Positions 1 to 7,923 of a DNA stretch of 64,000 nt are shown one piece after another. The first letter of the stretch is position 1, and each line of letters opens with the position of its first letter. The DNA comes from Parvularcula sp964219355 (GTDB lineage: Bacteria; Pseudomonadota; Alphaproteobacteria; Caulobacterales; Parvularculaceae): positions 1,302,001-1,366,000 of the forward strand of contig CAXPOZ010000001.1 in NCBI GenBank assembly GCA_964219355.1, given 5' to 3'. The position numbers and the translations under genes are program-made. The notes under the pieces were generated by a model that was not told where the DNA came from, made no database searches, and was given only the letters and a program-made list of their open reading frames with translations.

Positions 1-698
1 TGTTGCAGCGCACCGATGGCCTCATCCTGAGAGTGGCTGAGGGACAGGGTCTTTTTTGCAAATGTCCCCCATACGCCATTCTTGGAATAGAGTTTGGAAC
101 GGTTGTGATTCTTTCGCGCATAGATCCACAGAATCGCCGTGATGATAGCGGCGCTCCAAAAGCCGCTATTGGTCAGTATCGCCATCAGAATTTGCGACAG
201 CGAATAGGGGGTACCCTGACGGGCTGCATAATCGATATCCCACCCAAGATAGGACGCAGAGATCAGCACCGAGCTGACCGCTGCAAGGGCAAACACCCGG
301 CCCAGAATGTTGAACCGAGCAATCGGGTTTCGATTGGTGCGGAAGCGAAACATCGGGGTCGCAATCGTGACAAGGCCGCGAAGTGTGTCGGATGCATTCT
401 TGCTATCGGCCAGAATGGCGTCACCTGCCGCATGGATGGAAGAGCTGCCGCCATGGCTGTGACCGATAAGGATCGGCTTCTCTTCCGACGCCTTAATGGT
501 CTTCCACAGCCTGTTGCCGGTTTTGCGTCTGTCCAGTTCAGAGTTCGCCCCGGACCAGTGGAAAGGGAGAATATCTAATGGCTCAGCAATACAGGACTGA
601 AGTTTCTGAAGAAATTCAGACCCCTTTTGCCACCATTTCTCGCCTTCATCAGACGGATCGCCAGCGAATGTACCATGCACCGTGATGATTTTGACCAT
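1..698 (-). CDS. Membrane-associated alpha/beta-hydrolase (lipase-like), C-terminus cut by window edge
   Basis: The reverse strand is open from an ATG at 698 to the window edge, giving 232 codons with no stop. The protein begins MVKIITVHGT, an N-terminal strand plus HG oxyanion motif typical of lipase-like alpha/beta hydrolases. It carries GHSHGG at residues 79-84, so Ser81 is the likely nucleophile. Two hydrophobic segments follow at about residues 131-151 and 172-193, suggesting the hydrolase domain is tethered to the inner membrane. A G-rich stretch just upstream of the ATG can serve as ribosome binding site. The Asp and His of the triad are not visible, either beyond the edge or not recognised. 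Substrate is unknown; a DUF676-type lipase-like family is possible. Confidence 0.7.
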   Translation of the reverse strand, partial: MVKIITVHGTFAGDPSDEGEKWWQKGSEFLQKLQSCIAEPLDILPFHWSGANSELDRRKTGNRLWKTIKASEEKPILIGHSHGGSSSIHAAGDAILADSKNASDTLRGLVTIATPMFRFRTNRNPIARFNILGRVFALAAVSSVLISASYLGWDIDYAARQGTPYSLSQILMAILTNSGFWSAAIITAILWIYARKNHNRSKLYSKNGVWGTFAKKTLSLSHSQDEAIGALQ

Positions 699-788
699 CA
701 CGCCCCCCGTTTAGTCGCCTTGACTAAAAGTTAACATCGCTCGGCAATGTCCCGTCAACTTCTATTCATCAACGCACCAACCCTAGGC

Positions 789-808
789 ATATAAAGAAAG
801 CTTTATAT
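789..808. promoter_or_regulatory. Palindromic operator upstream of ahcY (SahR/SamR-like)
   Basis: ATATAAAG and CTTTATAT form a perfect 8-bp inverted repeat around a 4-bp spacer, 56 bp before the ahcY start. In Proteobacteria, ArsR-family regulators of the methionine/SAH cycle bind AT-rich palindromes upstream of ahcY and met genes. The position and form fit that, but assignment to a particular regulator is inference. Confidence 0.6.
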
Positions 809-864
809 CCTTTGCCGCCCCTGCTAGGCGCCCCTCACATAGAAGAATCTCCAGAGGATCCCTC

Positions 865-2265
865 ATGACCCAGGACTATGATGTCGCCGATATTTCGCTC
901 GCCGATTACGGCAATAAGGAAATCAGGATCGCCGAGCATGAAATGCCCGGCCTCATGCAGACGCGTGAGGAGTTCGGTGCGGCCCAGCCGCTGAAAGGCG
1001 CGCGGATTGCTGGCTCGCTGCACATGACAATCCAGACCGCCGTGCTGATCCAGACCCTCGAGGCGCTCGGCGCCGAGGTTCGCTGGGTAAGCTGCAACAT
1101 CTATTCGACCCAAGACCATGCCGCCGCCGCGATTGCTGCCAATGGCACGCCGGTCTTCGCCAAGAAAGGTGAGACGCTGCAGGAATACTGGGACTATGCC
1201 GACCGCATCTGGGAATGGTCCGATGGCAGCCTCGCCAACATGATCCTTGATGATGGCGGCGATGCGACCATGCTGATCCTTTTGGGCTCGGAAGCCGAAA
1301 GCGATCCGTCGATCCTCGACAATCCGGGTAATGAAGAAGAAAAATGCCTCTTCAACACGATCAAGGCCCGTCTTGCCCGTGACCCCGGCTTCTATTCGCG
1401 CGTCAAAGCCTCGATCAAAGGCGTGACGGAAGAAACGACGACTGGCGTCCTTCGCCTCTATCAGCGCGAGAAGAACGGCACGCTGCCTTTCCCCGCGATC
1501 AATGTGAATGACTCGGTGACCAAGTCGAAATTTGACAACAAATATGGCTGTAAAGAGTCGCTCGTCGATGCCATTCGTCGCGGTACGGATGTCATGATGG
1601 CGGGCAAGGTTGCGCTGGTGGCCGGTTATGGTGATGTCGGCAAGGGCTCGGCCCAGTCACTGCGAGGCGCGGGCTGCCGCGTCATGGTGACGGAGATCGA
1701 TCCGATCTGCGCGCTTCAGGCGGCCATGGACGGCTTTGAGGTCGTGACGATGGATGAAGGCGTGAAGCGTACTGACATTGTTGTCACCGCCACGGGCAAC
1801 AAGGATATCCTGACCGTCGACAATATGCGCGACCTGAAAGACATGGCGATCGTCTGCAATATCGGTCACTTTGATAACGAAATTCAGGTTGATGGCGTCC
1901 GCAACTGGGAATGGGACAATATCAAGCCGCAGGTCGACATGCTAACCAAGCCGGACGGCCGGCGGATGATCCTTCTTTCCGAAGGCCGCCTTGTGAACCT
2001 CGGCAACGCCACGGGCCACCCGTCATTCGTGATGTCGGCCAGCTTCACCAACCAGACCCTCGCCCAGATCGAGCTTTATGCGAATAATCAGGACGGGAGG
2101 TATGAGAACAAGGTCTATGTCCTGCCCAAGCGTCTCGATGAGAAAGTGGCGGCCCTGCACCTTGCGCATGTCGGCGCGCAGCTTTCCGAACTGACGGGTG
2201 AGCAGGCCGACTATATCGGCGTGTCAAAGAGCGGCCCGTTCAAGCCCGAAGGCTACCGTTACTGA
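865..2265 (+). CDS. ahcY: S-adenosylhomocysteine hydrolase (adenosylhomocysteinase)
   Basis: Cytosolic NAD-dependent enzyme splitting S-adenosylhomocysteine to adenosine and homocysteine, which removes the inhibitory product of methyltransferases. The 466 residues match the family length. Visible signatures are the substrate-region motif STQDHAAAAI, the Rossmann motif GYGDVGKG near residue 252, and the canonical C-terminus KPEGYRY. AGAGGA lies about 8 bp before the ATG. The gene is monocistronic: a palindromic operator lies upstream and a strong terminator follows the stop at once. Regulation by SAH or SAM through an ArsR-type repressor is likely. Confidence 0.97.
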   Translation: MTQDYDVADISLADYGNKEIRIAEHEMPGLMQTREEFGAAQPLKGARIAGSLHMTIQTAVLIQTLEALGAEVRWVSCNIYSTQDHAAAAIAANGTPVFAKKGETLQEYWDYADRIWEWSDGSLANMILDDGGDATMLILLGSEAESDPSILDNPGNEEEKCLFNTIKARLARDPGFYSRVKASIKGVTEETTTGVLRLYQREKNGTLPFPAINVNDSVTKSKFDNKYGCKESLVDAIRRGTDVMMAGKVALVAGYGDVGKGSAQSLRGAGCRVMVTEIDPICALQAAMDGFEVVTMDEGVKRTDIVVTATGNKDILTVDNMRDLKDMAIVCNIGHFDNEIQVDGVRNWEWDNIKPQVDMLTKPDGRRMILLSEGRLVNLGNATGHPSFVMSASFTNQTLAQIELYANNQDGRYENKVYVLPKRLDEKVAALHLAHVGAQLSELTGEQADYIGVSKSGPFKPEGYRY

Positions 2266-2289
2266 TCCGAGATCGGATAGACTGGAATT

Positions 2290-2313
2290 GGGGCGCCGAC
2301 GGCGCCCCTTTTT
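2290..2313 (+). terminator. Rho-independent terminator of ahcY
   Basis: GGGGCGCC and GGCGCCCC arms (8 bp) around a GAC loop, followed by five T residues, 25 bp after the ahcY stop codon. Confidence 0.85.
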
Positions 2314-2442
2314 ATGCCCGCAGGCGACCTTCAACTGCGGTCCCCGCATAGACCGTTTTGCGGTCTGTTTTCGCCCGGCATGGTTTGCACAAGTCGAAAG
2401 CTTGTTTGCGCAAAATGCACCGACATACTGAGAATGATGATC

Positions 2443-2478
2443 GCCCGCCCTTGACCTGACGTTGAGGGCGGGCTTTTT
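2443..2478 (+). terminator. Terminator-like hairpin just upstream of the M13 peptidase gene
   Basis: GCCCGCCC and GGGCGGGC arms with a 15-nt loop and a following T5 run. It ends 28 bp before the next start codon, so it is either a second terminator for ahcY readthrough or an attenuator in the peptidase leader. No specific regulator is recognised. Confidence 0.55.
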
Positions 2479-2506
2479 ATATCGATAAACGAGAAGGGGG
2501 AGACCC

Positions 2507-4573
2507 ATGTCCCGACTGCTGAAATCCCTGCTTGGCGGGGTTGCGCTGATCTCTCTGGCAGCCTGCGCCACGACCACCGGCGATGCCGGCCCCAAAATGG
2601 TGGCCGAAGAAGAAGGGCCGGTGATCGAGCCCTGGGGCTACCCGCTCGATGCTTTTGATCCCACGACACGGCCGGGAGATGATTTCTTCCAATATGCCAA
2701 TGGCGGCTGGCTGGCGGCGACGGAGATTCCGTCCGACCGCTCCGGGACCGGATTTTCGGTGATCATGCAGGAGCGCAACGAGGCGCGCATTGCCGAGATC
2801 ATCGCGGATCTCTCGACCTCAGATGTCGCGGCCGGCTCCGACGGCCAGAAGATCCGCGATTTCTACAATGACTTCATGGATGTTGCCGCGATTGAGGCAA
2901 AAGGTCTCGATCCGATTGCGGAGGATCTCGCCCGTATCCGTGCGGCCAGTACGCATGAGGATATCGCCCGGCTGATGGCTGATCCCTCGCTCGGCCTGCC
3001 GAGCCCGATTGCCATTTATGTCACCATCGATTCAAAAAGCCCGACCGATTATGTGATGGGTGCGACCCATTCGGGCATCGGCATGCCGGACCGCTCTTAT
3101 TATTTGCGGGAGTCGGAACGCCTCGATGAAACTCGGGCGGCGTATAAGGAGCATCTGGCGCGGATGCTGGAGCTGCTCGGCGAAGACAATAGCGCAAAGC
3201 GCGCAGCGGCAGTCTTTGATCTTGAAACCGCGATTGCGGAGCGGCACTGGACACGGGCCGAGCGGCGCAATGCGGATCTCACCTATAACCGGATGACGAT
3301 TGCGGAGCTTGAGGCGATGGCGCCGGGCATGCCGTGGGAAGCGGCTCTCGATACGCTGGGCCTGCCGTCCGAAGGCGATATCGTTGTACGCGAGAAATCT
3401 GCTTTCCCGTCGCTGGCGGCGCTTTATGCGGTAACGCCGGTGGCTGTCTGGCGGGATTATCTGCTGACGAACTATATTTCATCGAACGCCGCCTTTCTCC
3501 CTGATTATGTCTATCAGTCGAATTTCGAATTCTTCGGCAAGGCGCTTAACGGACAGGAAGAGCCGCGCGACCGCGAGAAGCGGGGAATTGCTCTCGTCAA
3601 TGGCCGCCTCGATCAGGCGGTGGGCAAGGAATATATCGACCGCTACTTCCCCGAAGAATCAAAAGTCCTGATGACCGAGATGTTCGAGGATATCCGCTCA
3701 GCCCTCTCAGTACGGATCGATAATCTGACATGGATGACGGATGCAACGAAGGTCAAGGCGCAAGAGAAGCTTGCCGCCATGACCGCCAAGATCGCCTATC
3801 CTGAGAAGTGGCAGGATTACTCCGAGCTCGACATCGTTGCCGGCGATCTCTTTGGCAATATCAAGCGCCACCGCGTCTGGTCACAAGCCGAAAGCAATAA
3901 CCGGCTTGGCACCAAAGTGGACAAGCGCGAATGGTTCACCGCGCCGCAGACGGTCAATGCCTTCTACAGCCCGAACCGGAACGAGGCCTTCATCCCGGCG
4001 GGCTATATCCAGTCCCCGCTGTTTGATCCGAAGGCGGATGCGGCGATCAATTACGGTGCCATCGGCTCTATCGTCGGGCATGAGATCGGGCACGGATTCG
4101 ATGATCAGGGCTCGAAATATGATGCGCAGGGTTTCCTGCAAAGCTGGTGGACGGAGGAAGACCGCGCGGCCTTTGATGCGCTGGGCGACAAATTTGCCGC
4201 GCAATTCGATGAATATGAGCCGCTGCCCGGCCTTCATGTGAATGGCCGGCAGACGCTGGGCGAGAATATCGGTGACCTTGCCGGGGTGCTGGTCGCCTAT
4301 CATGCCTATAAGGAGCATCTGAACGGCGAGGAATCGCCAGTGCTCGACGGCTTTACGGGCGAGCAGCGGGTGTTCCTTGGCCGTGCGCAGGCGCGCCGGT
4401 TCAAGCGGACCGAAGAATCCTTACGCCAGCGGCTCCTCTCCGCGCCACACAGCCCGATGTATCTCCGGGTGAACGGCATGGTACGGAATATCGACGAATG
4501 GTATGACGCTTTTGACGTCCAGCCCGGTGATGAGCTTTATTTGTCGCCCGAGGAGCGCGTGAAGATCTGGTAG
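2507..4573 (+). CDS. pepO: M13-family zinc metallopeptidase, lipoprotein (PepO/neprilysin-like)
   Basis: Secreted zinc endopeptidase of the neprilysin family, 688 residues. The N-terminus is a lipoprotein signal with lipobox LAAC (Cys20), so it is probably anchored facing the periplasm. The zinc motif HEIGH starts at residue 525 and the third ligand Glu586 lies in GENIGD; the 61-residue spacing equals that of neprilysin. The substrate-binding NAFY motif (VNAFYSP) is also present. The protein ends in Trp, as is usual for M13. A GAGAAGGGGGAG ribosome site precedes the ATG. It stands alone between a terminator-like hairpin and an unrelated gene, and likely degrades small peptides. Confidence 0.93.
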   Translation: MSRLLKSLLGGVALISLAACATTTGDAGPKMVAEEEGPVIEPWGYPLDAFDPTTRPGDDFFQYANGGWLAATEIPSDRSGTGFSVIMQERNEARIAEIIADLSTSDVAAGSDGQKIRDFYNDFMDVAAIEAKGLDPIAEDLARIRAASTHEDIARLMADPSLGLPSPIAIYVTIDSKSPTDYVMGATHSGIGMPDRSYYLRESERLDETRAAYKEHLARMLELLGEDNSAKRAAAVFDLETAIAERHWTRAERRNADLTYNRMTIAELEAMAPGMPWEAALDTLGLPSEGDIVVREKSAFPSLAALYAVTPVAVWRDYLLTNYISSNAAFLPDYVYQSNFEFFGKALNGQEEPRDREKRGIALVNGRLDQAVGKEYIDRYFPEESKVLMTEMFEDIRSALSVRIDNLTWMTDATKVKAQEKLAAMTAKIAYPEKWQDYSELDIVAGDLFGNIKRHRVWSQAESNNRLGTKVDKREWFTAPQTVNAFYSPNRNEAFIPAGYIQSPLFDPKADAAINYGAIGSIVGHEIGHGFDDQGSKYDAQGFLQSWWTEEDRAAFDALGDKFAAQFDEYEPLPGLHVNGRQTLGENIGDLAGVLVAYHAYKEHLNGEESPVLDGFTGEQRVFLGRAQARRFKRTEESLRQRLLSAPHSPMYLRVNGMVRNIDEWYDAFDVQPGDELYLSPEERVKIW

Positions 4574-4671
4574 AATATTGTAAGAATGTAAGCTTTCTGA
4601 GCTCAAGGTGTAGGGACGCGACGCACTTTATCCGTCAATTGCTGGCGCTTCTGGAGAAGTAGTGGTGGGCG

Positions 4672-5109
4672 ATGGATTTGGTTTCTGAGATACATGAGGC
4701 TTGGGGCTGGGTAGGTATCGAGCCTCTTGAGATTGTTGCTCGAAACGAATTTGGTAATCTCATCATCCGCGATCATGATGGAAGATACTGGCGTCTTTGC
4801 CCTGAAGATGTCTGCTGCGAAGTGGTGGCAGACAGCAAAGAGCACTTTGATAGCCTTTGGCGTGATCCTGATTTTGTCGCGGATTGGGAAATGGTGGTAC
4901 TTGTTGAAGCCGCGAGGGAAAGTCTGGGTGTGCTGCCGGAGGACTGGTCGTACTGCCTTGTTATTCCGGCTGCTCTCAGCGGTGCCTATGAGATGTCTAA
5001 TGTAAAGTCAGCGCCGCTTCTGGAGCTGATAAAATTTTCTGGGTACTTAGGAAAGCAGATTCGCGATCTGCCTGATGGCGCGCAGGTCCAACTAAAGTAT
5101 ATCGATTAA
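4672..5109 (+). CDS. Tdi1/DUF1851-like protein (orphan immunity-type protein)
   Basis: 145 residues with no signal peptide or membrane segment. The central part (FGNLIIRDHDGRYWRLCPED) and the C-terminal part (YCLVIPAALSGAYEMSN, then GYLGKQIRDLPDGAQVQ) resemble the GAD-like/DUF1851 fold of T6SS immunity proteins such as Tdi1. That match is from memory of the family pattern, not a search. Codon use looks more AT-rich than the flanking genes, suggesting recent acquisition. No effector, VgrG or other T6SS gene is visible nearby. It sits between the M13 peptidase (same strand) and recR (opposite strand). The function as an immunity protein is inference. Confidence 0.55.
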   Translation: MDLVSEIHEAWGWVGIEPLEIVARNEFGNLIIRDHDGRYWRLCPEDVCCEVVADSKEHFDSLWRDPDFVADWEMVVLVEAARESLGVLPEDWSYCLVIPAALSGAYEMSNVKSAPLLELIKFSGYLGKQIRDLPDGAQVQLKYID

Positions 5110-5154
5110 GGGATGTATACGGAGTGGTGGTAAACAGTTCTCGCCGTGTGATGT

Positions 5155-5760
5155 CTAGAAAATCTGTCTCGACCTGAGGGCCGCGGCAAGCGTGCCCTCA
5201 TCGAGATAGTCAAGCTCGCCGCCCATGGGCACGCCATGGGACAGGCGGGTGACCTTCACATCGATCCCTTCGAGCCGCTCGGCGATGTAACCCGCCGTGG
5301 TCTGACCATCGACGGTGGCGGCGGTGGCAAGGATGATCTCCGTGACCCCGCCGGCACTTGCGCGCTGGGCAAGGGAGGCGATGTTCAGATCATCCGGCCC
5401 CACCCCATCGAGCGGGGAGATGACCCCGCCAAGCACATGATACCGGCCATGATGCGCGCCTGATCGCTCCAGCGCCCAGACATCGGCAACGTCCTGCACG
5501 ACGCAGATGACGCCGGTGTCGCGGGCCTCATCCTCACAGATGCCGCAAGGATTGCGGCTGTCCCAGTTCCCGCAGATATCGCAGGCCTGCACATGCTGGG
5601 CCGCGGCGGAGATCGCTTCGGCCAGCGGCTCCATCAGCACCTCGCGCTTGCGCAAAAGGTGCAGGGCCACGCGCTTGGCTGAGCGAGGGCCGAGCCCCGG
5701 CAGCCTTGCGAGCAGTTTCATCAGATGATCGAGTTCGGGACCGGCAGGAGAAGAGACCAT
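5155..5760 (-). CDS. recR: Recombination mediator protein RecR
   Basis: 201-residue RecFOR-pathway protein that loads RecA onto SSB-coated single-stranded gaps. It shows the N-terminal helix-hairpin-helix (LPGLGPRSAKRVALHLL), the four-cysteine zinc finger (CDICGNWDSRNPCGIC), and a Toprim domain (ICVVQDVADVWALERSG through HGVPMGGELDYLDEGTL). Length is standard. The usual dnaX-ybaB-recR arrangement is absent: the gene upstream on this strand is mmsB, 38 bp away, so recR may be cotranscribed with the SDR-GFA-mmsB operon or have its own promoter. Confidence 0.97.
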   Translation of the reverse strand: MVSSPAGPELDHLMKLLARLPGLGPRSAKRVALHLLRKREVLMEPLAEAISAAAQHVQACDICGNWDSRNPCGICEDEARDTGVICVVQDVADVWALERSGAHHGRYHVLGGVISPLDGVGPDDLNIASLAQRASAGGVTEIILATAATVDGQTTAGYIAERLEGIDVKVTRLSHGVPMGGELDYLDEGTLAAALRSRQIF

Positions 5761-5798
5761 CCCGCCACTATAGCCTGTCCGGCCCCTCTGTCGCGAGG

Positions 5799-6698
5799 TC
5801 AGTTTTTCGGCAGCGATCCATCAAGCAGCTTCATCACGCCGGAGAAATCAAACCCGTCCGCCCCGGCTGATTCCATCAGCGCATAAAGCTGCTCGGCATG
5901 GGCGCCGAGCGGGGTCGGGGCTTTCGCGGTCTTTGCCGCGTCCTGCGCAAGGCGCAGGTCTTTGAGCATCATCGCGGCGGCAAAGCCCGGCTGGTAATCG
6001 CGGTTGGACGGCGCATTGGGGACAGGTCCCGGCGCCGGGCAATAGCTCGTCATCGACCAGCACTGGCCCGACGCGGTGGAGGAAATATCGAAAAAGGTCT
6101 GCGCATCGAGCCCGAGTTTTTCGGCAAGGTGGAAGGCCTCACAGGTGCCGATCATCGAAATGCCGAGCAGCATGTTGTTGCAGATCTTGGCGACCTGTCC
6201 GTTCCCCAGGGGCCCTGCGTGAAAGACATTCTTGCCCATGGCGTCGAGATAGGGCTTGGCGGCCTCGAAATCTGACGCCTCTCCGCCGACCATGAAGGTC
6301 AGTGTACCCCCTTGCGCGGCGGCAACACCGCCGGAAACCGGCGCGTCAACGAAAGGAAAGCCGCGTTCTTTTGCGCCTGTCCCCACAGCACGGGCCGTCT
6401 GCACATCAATCGTCGAGCAGTCGATAAAGAGCGTGCCCTTTTCAATAGAGGAGGGCAGGCCGTCAGGGCTCGTATAGACGCTCGCGACATGCGGGCCGGC
6501 GGGCAGCATGGTGATCACCACATCAACGGCGGCCTTGAAATCCTTCAGCGAGGTGACCGGCGTTGCGCCTTCATCGGCGAGCTTTGCCACCGCATCGGCG
6601 GACAGATCGAAGGCATGAACGTCATGCCCGGCCTTCACCAGATTGACCGCCATACCCGAGCCCATATTGCCGAGCCCGATAAAAAGAATGCTGCTCAT
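5799..6698 (-). CDS. mmsB: 3-hydroxyisobutyrate dehydrogenase
   Basis: NAD-dependent oxidation of 3-hydroxyisobutyrate to methylmalonate semialdehyde in valine catabolism. 299 residues, standard length. The Rossmann motif GLGNMG is at residues 7-12, the family signature follows at VDAPVSGG, and the catalytic-lysine region is NGQVAKICNNM. It overlaps the upstream GFA-family gene by 4 bp (ATGA), so translation is probably coupled. Other valine genes lie 5-13 kb away (acyl-CoA dehydrogenase, E1, E2, E3), so the pathway is clustered but not one operon. Related beta-hydroxyacid dehydrogenases are the alternative. Confidence 0.9.
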   Translation of the reverse strand: MSSILFIGLGNMGSGMAVNLVKAGHDVHAFDLSADAVAKLADEGATPVTSLKDFKAAVDVVITMLPAGPHVASVYTSPDGLPSSIEKGTLFIDCSTIDVQTARAVGTGAKERGFPFVDAPVSGGVAAAQGGTLTFMVGGEASDFEAAKPYLDAMGKNVFHAGPLGNGQVAKICNNMLLGISMIGTCEAFHLAEKLGLDAQTFFDISSTASGQCWSMTSYCPAPGPVPNAPSNRDYQPGFAAAMMLKDLRLAQDAAKTAKAPTPLGAHAEQLYALMESAGADGFDFSGVMKLLDGSLPKN

Positions 6699-7096
6699 TC
6701 GTCATCTCCCTCATATGTTTCTGCCTCTGCGGGCAGTTGGTAATAGTCACCCTTTTCCCGCACGAAGATGTGCCGGGAAAGTTCAATGCCGGTATCGCCT
6801 TTGATGGCGCCGAGCGAAACCGCAACATGCTCCGATGCCGCATCAATCTGGCGGTAGAAAAGCGAAGAGCCGCAGATCACGCAGAACCCCCGCTCGGCAT
6901 GCCGCTCGGGATACCACGCGATGCTTTCGCTGCCATTCTCGATGACGAGATCGTTCTGCTTTGTGCGGGCTGTCGCCCAGTAATGGCCGGACCATTGGCG
7001 GCACTGATCGCAATGACAGGCGGAGGCATGGGTGAGTGGCGCGGTGATGCGGAACTTCACATCGCCGCACAGGCATTGTCCGTTGAGCATCACCAT
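6695..7096 (-). CDS. GFA/CENP-V-domain zinc protein
   Basis: 133-residue GFA-family (DUF636) protein. Visible zinc ligands are CLCG at residues 8-11, CHCDQC, and a later CVICGS, matching the pattern of glutathione-dependent formaldehyde-activating enzyme. The family name covers many proteins of unproven activity, so an enzymatic role is not claimed. The first ATG (7096) overlaps the upstream SDR gene by 7 bp; a second ATG at 7090 overlaps its stop as TGATG, so either start is translationally coupled. The 3' end overlaps mmsB by 4 bp. Confidence 0.8.
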   Translation of the reverse strand: MVMLNGQCLCGDVKFRITAPLTHASACHCDQCRQWSGHYWATARTKQNDLVIENGSESIAWYPERHAERGFCVICGSSLFYRQIDAASEHVAVSLGAIKGDTGIELSRHIFVREKGDYYQLPAEAETYEGDDE

Positions 7097-7770
7097 GGCA
7101 GCACCTCGCCATCGAACGTCAAAAAGTCAGGCTTGGCCGTCACAGGCAGGCCCGCGATCTGCTGGCGCAGGCCGGTCACGCATTCCTCGGTGGTGATAAG
7201 CGCGCTCGGCCCGCCCATATCGGTCTGGACCCAGCCGGGGTGGAAGATCCCGGCGGCGATCCCCTTCTGGGCAAGACCCGCCGCCGACGCCATGATCGCC
7301 ATGTTCAGCGCGGTCTTCGATGTGCGGTAATGGGCAAGCCCGCCACTCGTATCGGCAATCGATCCCATCTTGGAGGAGAGGACCGCGAGTTTTTTCTGAT
7401 CGCCTTTCTCAAGGTGCGGCGTGAAGGCTTCGCAGGTGTGAACGGTGCCATAGAGATTGACCTCCATGACAGCACGCCAGGCCTCGTAATCAAAGCTGCC
7501 GAAGCTTTGCTGATCGCTTCTCGGGCCCATCACGCCGGCATTGGCGATGACCACATCGATCGGCTCATCTATCTTTGCGGCTAGCGCGTCGATGGAATTG
7601 TGATCCGTGACGTCAATTTCATGCAACCGAATCCCGCCCAGTGCGTTTAACTCACCGGCACTGTGCGGTTGACGGCACGCCGCATGGACCGTCCAGCCGG
7701 AAGCAGCATACTGACGCGCAAATTCGAGACCGATACCCCTGTTCGCACCGGTAATCAGAACGGATGACAT
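7090..7770 (-). CDS. Short-chain dehydrogenase/reductase
   Basis: 226-residue classical SDR. The cofactor motif TGANRGIG is near the N-terminus, the structural motif NAG is in VVIANAGVMG, and the catalytic pair is YRTSK. The short form resembles carbonyl reductases of the CsgA/sniffer type. Substrate cannot be read from sequence. First gene of a tight SDR-GFA-mmsB run. Confidence 0.85.
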   Translation of the reverse strand: MSSVLITGANRGIGLEFARQYAASGWTVHAACRQPHSAGELNALGGIRLHEIDVTDHNSIDALAAKIDEPIDVVIANAGVMGPRSDQQSFGSFDYEAWRAVMEVNLYGTVHTCEAFTPHLEKGDQKKLAVLSSKMGSIADTSGGLAHYRTSKTALNMAIMASAAGLAQKGIAAGIFHPGWVQTDMGGPSALITTEECVTGLRQQIAGLPVTAKPDFLTFDGEVLPW

Positions 7771-7923
7771 AAGGCTTACTCCTGCTGACTCACGTGGTGC
7801 CGGTTAGCCTGAGACGCACGGGTTTCGCGACCCCAGTTTGCAGCATCTTTCCCCTGCGGAGGGTGGACATTTGTGCGGCTGCGAACCACGTAGCCGATAG
7901 GAGTAGAGGAGATTCCTTTTTTC

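Noticed and set aside
4574..4671. Terminator or mobile-element end between the M13 peptidase and the immunity-like gene
   Set aside because: No clear hairpin with T tract, terminal inverted repeat or target duplication could be found.
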